Shown here piece after piece: positions 1 to 6,945 of a stretch of 64,000 bases of DNA (position 1 is its first letter; every line of letters begins with the position of its first letter). Under the pieces are notes generated by a model, which searched no databases, was not told the origin of the DNA, and saw nothing but the letters and a program-made list of their open reading frames with translations. The stretch lies in assembly GCA_963813635.1 (NCBI GenBank), contig CAWEZO010000007.1, forward strand, positions 1,031,101 to 1,095,100, written 5' to 3'. The translations under genes were made by a program, and so were the position numbers. Source of the stretch: JBBRZM01 sp963813635 (GTDB taxonomy: Bacteria; Actinomycetota; Acidimicrobiia; IMCC26256; JBBRZM01).

Positions 1-269
1 GCCGGCATCCGGTGAACCCGCGAGATCGCGCGCAACGTCTTCGAGCGCGCACTCGAGCACGTAGATGCGATCGCGAAGCTCGTCGAGCTCGCTGCGGGTG
101 ACGACGAGATCCGTCTCGTCCAGCCCGCGCTCACTGGCGCGGCGGCGAGCTTCGTAATCGCGCTGGCGGCAGCTCCGCTTGCAGAACTCGCGGGGACGGC
201 CCGATCCGTCCGGTACGGTGAAGACGCGCCGGCACCACCGGCATCGGCGCGTTTCGGTCGATTGCGTCA
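1..269 (-). CDS. Small zinc-finger-like protein, cut by the window edge
   Basis: The first 89 codons of a gene whose 3' end lies outside the window. The GTG start is followed by Cys10-x2-Cys13 and Cys30-x3-Cys34 in a very Arg-rich stretch (residues 8-45), the pattern of a small treble-clef or zinc-ribbon unit. Residues 45-85 are acidic and predicted helical, possibly a coiled coil. I do not recognise a named family; DNA or RNA binding through the basic Cys cluster is inference. It is read away from the Nudix gene and in the same direction. Confidence 0.55.
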
Positions 270-343
270 CGGTGACGAAAGTAGCGACTCGCACCGGCGC
301 GGACGCGGACCCTCGTGCCAGGCCCGCGTGGAGCCTGCGTCGG

Positions 344-751
344 TTAGCGCTCCAACATGCCGACCTCGCCGAGGAAGGCAACGAGGCCGCCGACGACCGG
401 GCGGTCCTCGAGTCGATCGACCCGCACCCATTCCACGGCCGCGGCATCGTCACCGGCTACCGGCGTGCTCGACGGGTCACACAGCTCGACGAGGAAATCG
501 TGGATCACGAAGTGGTACGGCTCGGGGTCGGTGCCGATCCGCTCCACCCAGCCGAGGAACCGGTTGACGACCACCTCGAGGCCGGTCTCCTCCGCGACTT
601 CGCGTACCACTGCTGCGTCCAACGTCTCCGCAAACAGCACCCGGCCGCCCGGCAGTGACCACTCCCCCGCCGCCGGCGCCCGGCCCCGTCGGACGAGGAG
701 CAGCTCGTCGCCGCGGCGCGCGACGGCACCGACGGCAACCTCAGGCTTCAC
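344..751 (-). CDS. NUDIX hydrolase
   Basis: A 135-residue Nudix-fold protein that should hydrolyse a nucleoside diphosphate linked to another group. The Nudix box is intact: Gly36, Glu42, Arg50-Glu51, Glu54-Glu55 and Gly57 fit G-x5-E-x7-REUxEExGU, so the metal-binding glutamates are present. Length is normal for a single-domain Nudix protein. Its start overlaps the stop of the upstream acetyltransferase by 4 bp (ATGA), implying translational coupling. The substrate cannot be told from sequence; ADP-ribose or damaged nucleotides are typical of the family. Confidence 0.9.
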   Translation of the reverse strand: MKPEVAVGAVARRGDELLLVRRGRAPAAGEWSLPGGRVLFAETLDAAVVREVAEETGLEVVVNRFLGWVERIGTDPEPYHFVIHDFLVELCDPSSTPVAGDDAAAVEWVRVDRLEDRPVVGGLVAFLGEVGMLER

Positions 752-1242
752 TCGTCCGCAGGTTCATCGTCGGACCGGGCGAGGCGGTGATGCATGATGA
801 TGGCGCGAGCGGTGAACCCCGACTCCTCGAAGAAGTTCTTGGTGGCGCGGTGGCCGGGCAGGGCCCACGCGTCGATACCGATGCACTGGTGCGCGCGACA
901 GAAGCTGATGAGGTCGTTGTTGATCGTCTCGCCGACGCCGACGGCCCTCGCGGGCGGCTCCACGAAGAGATCGGTCACCACGCCGAGCACGGTCCCGTCA
1001 CGAAGTTGCTCGATCTGCGCGGCGCCGAAACCGACGAGCACGTCGTCGATCGTGCCGACGATCAGTCGCGCGTCGTTACGGTCGAGCAGAGCGGCGTAGC
1101 CGTCGACGAGCGGCTCCGGTCGAGCCTCGCGTGCCGCCCACACCGCGCCGCCGCGCATGGCTTCGAGCTCGGCTTGCATCTCACGCGCGAGTGCGGCGAT
1201 GCGTTCGAGGTCGCGCGACGCGGCCGGGCGGCACGCTTCCAA
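748..1242 (-). CDS. GNAT-family N-acetyltransferase
   Basis: A 164-residue protein with the GNAT layout: a central beta-rich part ending in FVEPPARAVGVGE, which carries the R-x-x-G-x-G acetyl-CoA pyrophosphate loop, then a helix and the NFFEESGF segment typical of the C-terminal GNAT motif. It probably transfers an acetyl group to an amine; the substrate is unknown. It sits between a conserved actinobacterial protein (2-bp gap) and the Nudix gene (4-bp overlap), so it belongs to the minus-strand operon running down from DUF4193 and lnt. Confidence 0.8.
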   Translation of the reverse strand: MEACRPAASRDLERIAALAREMQAELEAMRGGAVWAAREARPEPLVDGYAALLDRNDARLIVGTIDDVLVGFGAAQIEQLRDGTVLGVVTDLFVEPPARAVGVGETINNDLISFCRAHQCIGIDAWALPGHRATKNFFEESGFTARAIIMHHRLARSDDEPADE

Positions 1243-1244
1243 GA

Positions 1245-1905
1245 TCAGCTCGTGAGCTGCTCGATCTTGCCCAGGATCGTGCGCCGCCCGCGGTGCTGCT
1301 GCTCGTACTCGCGCACGGCCACGAGGTCGGCCGGGGCGAGGCCTTCGAGGCGTTCCACGACATGGGACGCGGAAAGCTCGTCGTAATCACGAATGGGCAG
1401 TGTCTCGACCGCGACTGCCGGCGCGTCGGACGTTCGCCCTTGTGAACCCTGCGTGTGCGCATCGGCGCGGGCAGGCTCGGAATGGGTCGCGCCGTTGGCC
1501 GACGTGCTGTCGCCGTCGCTTGAAGGGCTCCGGGGCGTGGCGCGTGGTGCCGGCGCGGCCGGCTTGGCCGCCGGTGTCTCGGTGGAGCCTCCGTCCGCAG
1601 GGCCCCGGCTCACGAGGGAGCCGAACGTGTCTTCCGCGCTGGCTGCGTGCCTGGGAGAGACCGTCCGTCACCATGTCGCGAACGTCGGGAGCGTTGCGAG
1701 CGACGTGTTGCCCCTTTGTCTTTGCGTCGCTGACCTGGTTTTCGACCCTCCTGCGGTGCTGGTGGAGCTCCGTACGCCCCCGGGCGACGAACACCTTGAA
1801 GAAGGCCGGCATCGTGTCGCGAACGTAGAGCGCAACCCCGACCGGTCCGTAGACGAGGACGTCGAGCGCGCGCTCGAGTGGGTTCTGATTTCTCCTGTCG
1901 GTCAC
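1245..1905 (-). CDS. Conserved actinobacterial protein downstream of lnt (frameshifted)
   Basis: The GTG start overlaps the lnt stop (GTGA). The N-terminal part reads LERALDVLVYGPVGVALYV, a hydrophobic, perhaps membrane-associated segment, followed by a basic helical stretch. Near position 1650 the reading frame must shift by one base to continue into SAEDTFGSLVSRGPADGG, a low-complexity Pro/Ala linker, and a conserved C-terminal helix pair (PIRDYDELSASHVVERLEGL, then EQQHRGRRTILGKIEQL). I recall this C-terminal unit recurring in actinobacterial envelope or lipid-droplet-associated proteins, with no defined function. The shift is most likely a sequence error because both halves look conserved. 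Confidence 0.6.
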
Positions 1906-3440
1906 AACCGCTCCCTTACCGGTGTGTCTGTCGCTGGTGGCGCCGATTCTACGGTGCGTACGTCGGCGGCCGGCGATTCGGAGGCGGGGCGTCGCCGGGT
2001 GGAGGCGACCAGCGCGGCGGCGAGCACGGCGAGGACGCAGGCCCATTCGACCCAGTCGCCGTGGCGGACGTACGGGGTCTCCCCCCGCTCCGTCGTGATC
2101 CTGCCGCTGACGACGGCATTGTGAAACAGGTGCGTCCTCTGGTGCACGACGCCGCTCGAGTCGATGACGGCCGTGCTGCCCGAGATCGAAGCGTGGAGCA
2201 CGGGTCGGGCGGTTTCGGCAGCGCGCATCTGGCTGAGCGCGAGGTGCTGCGCGGAGTTGGCGGAGCGCCGGTAGGAGCGGTTGTTGGTGGTGACGACGAT
2301 CGCTTCGGCCCCATCGCGTACGAAGCCGCGCACGAGCGGCCCGAACGCGGACTCGAAGCACACAACCGTCCCGATCTCGTGGCGATTCACCTTGAACACC
2401 CGGCGCTTCGTGCCGGCCTTGAAGTCGTGTGGAATCTGCTGGAGCTCCTGAATGAAGCCCAGTTGTTGGCGGAACGGCACGTACTCGCCGTACGGCACGA
2501 GGTGCTGCTTCGAGTAGGTGCCCTGCAGCTTGCCGTCGGGGTCGTAGAGCAGGTTGGTGTTGAACACCCGCACGCCGCCGGCGGGTGTGAGCGCGTTGAC
2601 CAGCACGTACGAATCGTGCTTCTTCGCGAGGGCGACGATGCGGGCGCGCAGCGCGGGGTCGTGCTCGGGATCGGTGTCGAGCCCCGACTCCGGGAACACG
2701 ATGAGGTCGTAGTGGCCGCGCAGCGTGTCGGCGAGGCGGAAGTGCTGGTTGGTCAAGTACTGCCCCGCAATCTCCTCCGGCGTCAGCACGCGATCGAGAT
2801 TGTTGCCTTGCAGCAGCGCGAACCGCACGGTGCCCGTGGGCGTGGGTTCGAAGCGGGCGACGTCGCCGGCCACGACGAGCACCACGATCAGAACCATGCC
2901 CGCGGCCGTGAACGCTTGCCGGCGTACCCGTCCGCCGATCAGCGCGTCGAGGAGCAAGCCGTTCCAGGCGAGGATGAGGAAGCTCACCAGGGGTACGCCG
3001 CCCCAGCTCGCGAGCGCTCGCCCGAACGCCACGCTGTGCATGGAGACACCGGCCTCGCCCCACGCGAACCCGCCGACGGGCCATCGGGTGCGCACCGCTT
3101 CGAGCGTCACCCAGATGGCGGCGGTCAGCCACGGCGAGCGAATGCCACACTTCGCGAACAAGCCGACCAGCAATCCGGAGATCGCGGCGTACGACGCCAG
3201 CACGACCACGAGCGGCGCGATCGCGACGGCACCGAAGTACCACGCCCAGGAGACCAGGACACCGAAGAAGGCGACCCCCCAGGCGAGGCCGTACAGCGCG
3301 GCTCGTTTCGGTGTCGCGTCGCGCCAGGCCCACAGGAGGGGGATGAACGCGACCAGCGAGAGCAGACCGAAGTCGACAGGCGGGAATGCGGCTGCGACCA
3401 GCAACCCCGAGGCGACCGCGGCCCCGAGACGGCGCCACAT
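1902..3440 (-). CDS. lnt: Apolipoprotein N-acyltransferase
   Basis: N-acylates the diacylglyceryl-cysteine of lipoproteins, the last step of lipoprotein maturation, in the cytoplasmic membrane. The N-terminal third has several membrane helices, and the C-terminal part is a carbon-nitrogen-hydrolase domain with the expected triad elements: the Glu of VFPESGLDTD, a Lys/Glu region near LVPYGEYVPFR, and the catalytic Cys of VVCFESAF. The ATG giving MWRRLGAAVASGLL was chosen (512 aa) because longer starts run into the upstream DUF4193 gene, leaving a 14-bp gap. In actinobacteria Lnt is often next to or fused with a polyprenol-phosphate mannose synthase; none is present here. Confidence 0.9.
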   Translation of the reverse strand: MWRRLGAAVASGLLVAAAFPPVDFGLLSLVAFIPLLWAWRDATPKRAALYGLAWGVAFFGVLVSWAWYFGAVAIAPLVVVLASYAAISGLLVGLFAKCGIRSPWLTAAIWVTLEAVRTRWPVGGFAWGEAGVSMHSVAFGRALASWGGVPLVSFLILAWNGLLLDALIGGRVRRQAFTAAGMVLIVVLVVAGDVARFEPTPTGTVRFALLQGNNLDRVLTPEEIAGQYLTNQHFRLADTLRGHYDLIVFPESGLDTDPEHDPALRARIVALAKKHDSYVLVNALTPAGGVRVFNTNLLYDPDGKLQGTYSKQHLVPYGEYVPFRQQLGFIQELQQIPHDFKAGTKRRVFKVNRHEIGTVVCFESAFGPLVRGFVRDGAEAIVVTTNNRSYRRSANSAQHLALSQMRAAETARPVLHASISGSTAVIDSSGVVHQRTHLFHNAVVSGRITTERGETPYVRHGDWVEWACVLAVLAAALVASTRRRPASESPAADVRTVESAPPATDTPVRERL

Positions 3441-3454
3441 GCGAGCGTCGCGGC

Positions 3455-3982
3455 TCAGGCGCAGTCGCGGCAGAGCATTCTCTTCTCGTCGGCGAGCTGG
3501 TTGTGGGGCAGGACGAGGAAGCACGACGAGCAGAGGAACTCACCCGGCCGGCGGGGCACGATCTTCGTCGAGACCTCGCCGCGGTCGTCGACCTCGGGCT
3601 CCTCCTCCTCGACCTCGTCCTCGTCGTCTTCGAGGGTCGCGCCGGCAGTCTTCTCCTTGAGGAGCACGTCAAGTGGCTCCTCGACGTCGTCAGGGGACAG
3701 TTCTTCGTCGAGGTCGACGACGTCGTCGTCTTCCTCGTCGGTCGTGGCCGCCTTCTTCTTGGCCTTCTTGGCCCGTGGCTTCGGCGCGATGACCTCGACG
3801 TCGATCAGCGGCTCGGCGTCGACGTCGGCGACCAGCTCGGCCGGCTCAGTGGCGATCTCGACGGCCGCAAGGTCGTCGTCGAGCACCATGTCGTCGTCGA
3901 GGTCGTCGGCCAGCACGAGGGCGTCGTCGTCGAGCTCCTCATCGATCTCGGGCTCGTCGTCTTCGAACTCTTCGTCACTCAT
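3455..3982 (-). CDS. DUF4193 protein with long acidic N-terminus
   Basis: A 175-residue protein. Residues 1-140 are extremely acidic (runs of Asp/Glu) with one basic patch, KPRAKKAKKKA. The C-terminus matches DUF4193, a small actinobacterial family: FLCSSCFLVLPHNQL and then CRDC, with Cys151, Cys154, Cys171 and Cys174 forming a CxxC...CxxC zinc-binding pair. DUF4193 proteins are usually about 100 residues, so the acidic N-terminal region is an extension. Function is unknown. The related actinobacterial families of zinc-ribbon proteins include RNA-polymerase-binding factors, but that link is only a suggestion. Confidence 0.8.
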   Translation of the reverse strand: MSDEEFEDDEPEIDEELDDDALVLADDLDDDMVLDDDLAAVEIATEPAELVADVDAEPLIDVEVIAPKPRAKKAKKKAATTDEEDDDVVDLDEELSPDDVEEPLDVLLKEKTAGATLEDDEDEVEEEEPEVDDRGEVSTKIVPRRPGEFLCSSCFLVLPHNQLADEKRMLCRDCA

Positions 3983-4019
3983 GGTTTCGCAAGCCGTTCT
4001 GGGCTTTAGGGGGGTGCGG

Positions 4020-4025
4020 AGTATA
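4020..4025 (-). promoter_or_regulatory. Candidate -10 element for the DUF4193-lnt operon
   Basis: Read on the minus strand this is TATACT, a good actinobacterial -10 (TANNNT) 38 bases upstream of the DUF4193 ATG. There is no convincing -35 hexamer at 16-18 bp spacing, so the assignment rests on the -10 and the position at the head of the operon. Confidence 0.35.
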
Positions 4026-4125
4026 ACGCCGCCTCTTTTGCACGGCGCGCAACGCGCCGGAGCCCCATTGCATTCCCTCGAGCATGCTGCGAAACCGGCC
4101 GAAGATGCGCGCCCGAAAGAAATGC

Positions 4126-4217
4126 GGGGTCCAGGAGACCGTTGGGGCCACTGTTTGGCCCACGCTGACCAAGCAGCGGGGTTATTTCAGCGTTCTCTAC
4201 TTGGTCTCCTGGACCCC
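4126..4217. repeat. Inverted repeat with 15-bp perfect arms
   Basis: The arms GGGGTCCAGGAGACC (4126-4140) and GGTCTCCTGGACCCC (4203-4217) are exact reverse complements separated by 62 bp. The spacer itself contains a smaller hairpin (TGGGGCCA...TGGCCCAC). No gene overlaps it. It could be a folded untranslated RNA, a relic of a small mobile element, or a regulatory structure; there is nothing else to decide between these. Confidence 0.6.
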
Positions 4218-4430
4218 ATGCCCGTGCTGCCCCCCGTGCCGACGATCTTCGCAGCGCGTACCGACGACCGGCAGCGGGGACCCAGGGGCGATGTGTAGTA
4301 CGCCCGAGAATCGCCGCGGTGTCAAGCGCGATCCGGAGGCGCCGCCGTCGCCGTGACCAGCGCCGTCGCGTCTGTCGATCCTGGTCAGCGCCGAGCGGGA
4401 TTTTTTCCCGCGCGCAGCTCACGCGCGGCG

Positions 4431-4490
4431 CAGCGCGTCAACGCGCAGCGCGTCAACGCGCAGCGTGTCAACGCGCAGCGTGTCAACGCG
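4431..4490. repeat. Four exact tandem copies of a 15-bp unit
   Basis: Two copies of CAGCGCGTCAACGCG are followed by two of CAGCGTGTCAACGCG (one C/T change), with no spacers, so this is a short tandem repeat and not a CRISPR array. It lies in the gene-free stretch 3983-4580 between thyX and the DUF4193 gene. A small hairpin with a T5 loop (GCGGGA/TCCCGC at 4395-4411) lies just before it. The copy number may vary between strains. Confidence 0.85.
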
Positions 4491-4506
4491 CAACCCCCAT
4501 CGAACC

Positions 4507-4547
4507 GGCCCGCGATCACTCAAGTATTTCTTGAGCAAACGCGGGCC
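4507..4547 (-). terminator. Two-part hairpin downstream of thyX
   Basis: GGCCCGCG pairs with CGCGGGCC and, inside it, CTCAAG pairs with CTTGAG around a TATTT loop, with a 4+4 internal loop between the two stems. It starts 34 bases beyond the thyX stop codon on the minus strand. There is no U-run, so Rho-independent termination is not certain; GC-rich hairpins without U-tracts are common at gene ends in actinobacteria. Confidence 0.5.
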
Positions 4548-4580
4548 AGTTCCGTGGGGTTGATCGACCGCGCGGCGCGT

Positions 4581-6182
4581 TCATCGTGGCGCGGCGCGAC
4601 GTTGCTCCGCCGAGCGCTCTGCTGCGAGCCGTTCGAGCTCGTACGTGGTGTGATCGACAAAACGCATCGCGCCCGCGATCGTGTGATGTCCGGCTTCCTC
4701 GGCGATGAGCCGGTGCATCTCCTGGCAGACCTGGCGGTATGCCGGATGGCCCTGCGGCGCCGTGCGCAGCTCGAGCATGTGCATTGCTTCGCGCGCGTTG
4801 CACTGCATCATGAAACGCAGCCGGTATGCGAACGAGACCGCATATGCAGCCTGCTCGGGGAAGGGGCCCACGAGCTCCTCGTAGAGCGCGCCGGAGCGCA
4901 CCATCGCCTCCTCGAACTGGTCGGCGAGGCCGGCTTCGGCGATGGCCTCCGGGACGACGTAACCGTGACGCGGCGACAGCTGCTGCCACTCGATCGTAAG
5001 CAGGCGGTGGCGCTGCAGGTCGCGGAAGGCCCCGTAGTCGGCGAGCACGTCGAAGCGGTACCCGGTGCGCTCGAATGCGCGCCCCGGCTTGTGCCGCCGG
5101 TTGGTGCGCTCCCCCACCGCGGCGCGCAGCAAGGTCTCGCGCTCGTCGGTGTCGAGACGGCGCACCCGGGCGAGCACCTGATCCTCGGGCAGATTCGTGT
5201 GCGGATAGCAGATGGCCGCCAGCAGCTTGTTCTCACCCTCGGGGTCGAAGTCGGTGAGCATGACGGCCGGCCGGGGCTCCGGCTCCTCGTCGCCGAAGAT
5301 GCCGGCCACGACCCCGGAGGTGTCGGACCGAAGAGCTGCCAGGTAGCTGCTCCAGGCGCCACCGCGCTCGGGAACGTCGACGCGGGTGAGAAACGACGGG
5401 ATGCACTTGCGGAGCTCATGGAGCATCAGGTCGGCGTAGTGGCGCGCCTCGGGCAATGGATGGGCACGCATCCGCAACAGCAGGGCCTCGTAGCCCTGCC
5501 CGGTGCCATAGATGCCCACATTCGACAGCGTGGCGGCGGGCAGGATCCCGCGTGCCGCGTCGCACGCCTTCGCCTTGATCGTCTGCTTGTACACGAAGTC
5601 GGAGTCGGCGGGATCCTTCGGATACCGCTCTCGGGCCCACTCGAGGAGCGCGGGCAACATGCCGGCGTAGAGGTCGAACAGCGCGTCCATGTCGGTCACG
5701 TACCGCGCGCCGAGACGCGAGTCGAGCACGGCAGGATCGCGCCGGTACCGGTAGCGGCCGCCGAGGCGGATGTCGTAGGGGATGTAGCGGGTCGACTGCT
5801 CGAGGTATGCCATCAGCCGGCCCCACTCGAGAATCTTCGTCAAGACGTTGGACGCCTGCTCACACGCGAGGTGCACGCCGCCGAGCTGCGCGACCGAATC
5901 GTCGCCGTACTCGAGAAACACCCGGTCGTACAGATCCTCGGCGCGCTTCAAGCCGACGGTCGCGTCGACCGACAGATCGCCGGTGAGGTCGAGGTCGACG
6001 ACGAACTCGTCGAGGAACAGCCGTCGCAGGCTCTTCGGGCTGCGCGAATAGCGAGCGAAGAGCGCGCCTTTCACGACTTCCGGCAGGTTCACGAGCGCGA
6101 AGACGGGCCCGTCGAGATTGGTGAAGTACGGGCGTAGCGTGGCGGCCTCTTCGTCGGAGAAGTGCTCCGCCACGTACTGCAT
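4581..6182 (-). CDS. Two-domain ThyX-like flavin-dependent thymidylate synthase
   Basis: A 533-residue protein with two ThyX-like domains in tandem; normal ThyX is about 220-250 residues. ThyX makes dTMP from dUMP using FAD and methylene-tetrahydrofolate. The two halves of the ThyX signature (RHR-x7-S-x-R) are unevenly kept: the N-terminal half has the SxRY part (EQSTRYIPYD, about residue 128) but no RHR, while the C-terminal half has RHRLLTIEWQQLSPRHGY near residue 390. Such duplicated proteins occur in actinobacteria and are often annotated as alternative thymidylate synthases. Whether it makes dTMP or is a specialised homologue is not settled. Confidence 0.75.
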   Translation of the reverse strand: MQYVAEHFSDEEAATLRPYFTNLDGPVFALVNLPEVVKGALFARYSRSPKSLRRLFLDEFVVDLDLTGDLSVDATVGLKRAEDLYDRVFLEYGDDSVAQLGGVHLACEQASNVLTKILEWGRLMAYLEQSTRYIPYDIRLGGRYRYRRDPAVLDSRLGARYVTDMDALFDLYAGMLPALLEWARERYPKDPADSDFVYKQTIKAKACDAARGILPAATLSNVGIYGTGQGYEALLLRMRAHPLPEARHYADLMLHELRKCIPSFLTRVDVPERGGAWSSYLAALRSDTSGVVAGIFGDEEPEPRPAVMLTDFDPEGENKLLAAICYPHTNLPEDQVLARVRRLDTDERETLLRAAVGERTNRRHKPGRAFERTGYRFDVLADYGAFRDLQRHRLLTIEWQQLSPRHGYVVPEAIAEAGLADQFEEAMVRSGALYEELVGPFPEQAAYAVSFAYRLRFMMQCNAREAMHMLELRTAPQGHPAYRQVCQEMHRLIAEEAGHHTIAGAMRFVDHTTYELERLAAERSAEQRRAAPR

Positions 6183-6267
6183 CGGGTCCTCCGCGGCTAC
6201 GGACAGGGTCGCCGATCCTACCGGGGCGTTCCGATGCCCCCGCGGATGGCGCCGGGCTCAGAACGCC

Positions 6268-6945
6268 TCACAGCCGCAGCCGGAGCGCGCCCGGCTCGAC
6301 GTGCAGCCGGAGCCGATTGACAGCGCCACAGTCGACGCTATCGACCTCCAGTGGGAACCCACCGGCGACGGTCACGAGCACCCCGCGGCCCGACCCGGTC
6401 GTGATGCGGGGGTGCGGCAGATGCACGCCCTGGGGCAGCCGGGAGCGCATCGCCCGCCGCTCCCCCGCTCGCAACGCATAGACCTGTACCTCGATGCGGC
6501 CGTCCCCGGGATGTCCGCGCGGCACGAGGTCGGCCCCCCGGAGGAACTCGCCGTTCGCGATGACGACGGTGGTGGCCGGGCCGGCGCACAGCGGACGGCC
6601 GTCGATCTCCACGTGTATCGAGCGCTTCAGGCTGAGCCGGCGCAACCGGTCGGGTGCAGTGCCGAGGACCACCATGTTGACGGCGAACGTGCCGGGGTCG
6701 AACCCGGCCGCGTCGAGCACCAACGCGTCGAGCGTGACTTCGCTCGCGCCGGGCTCGGGCGTCGTCACGAGCCCGAGGGCCCGAGCGAGATCGGCGCCGG
6801 GCGTCGGTTGCCACCAGATCGACGACCCGGGTCGGCTTTGGGCCGCTGCCGCGAGGTCGGCATCGGTGCCGGCAACCGTGAGATCGCACGCTCCGGAGGC
6901 CGGTTGGCCCCACGTGACCCCTTTGCGGATGCCGCCGTCGCTCAC
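6268..6945 (-). CDS. Diacylglycerol-kinase-like protein lacking the ATP-binding lobe
   Basis: A 225-residue protein resembling the C-terminal lobe of the YegS/DagK lipid-kinase family: VVIANGEFLRGADLVPRGHP, then DGRIEVQVYAL, then the beta-rich tail with FPLEVDS. The N-terminal GGDGT nucleotide-binding domain of active kinases is absent, and the first 70 residues do not replace it. The GTG start overlaps the helicase stop by 4 bp, so it is a real operon gene rather than a clipped fragment. It may bind lipid or partner a separate kinase; catalysis alone is unlikely. Confidence 0.6.
   Translation of the reverse strand: MSDGGIRKGVTWGQPASGACDLTVAGTDADLAAAAQSRPGSSIWWQPTPGADLARALGLVTTPEPGASEVTLDALVLDAAGFDPGTFAVNMVVLGTAPDRLRRLSLKRSIHVEIDGRPLCAGPATTVVIANGEFLRGADLVPRGHPGDGRIEVQVYALRAGERRAMRSRLPQGVHLPHPRITTGSGRGVLVTVAGGFPLEVDSVDCGAVNRLRLHVEPGALRLRL

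Noticed and set aside
1878..4298. Open frame of 806 codons on the plus strand
   Set aside because: It is antisense to lnt and the DUF4193 gene, whose families are recognised. Its Arg/Gly/Asp-rich text has no homology.
4431..4490. Possible CRISPR array
   Set aside because: The four repeats are adjacent with no spacers, only 15 bp, and no cas gene is present.
3983..4580. tRNA, RNase P or tmRNA genes in the gene-free stretch
   Set aside because: No cloverleaf with CCA-adjacent acceptor stem or known conserved core was found; the stems do not have tRNA geometry.
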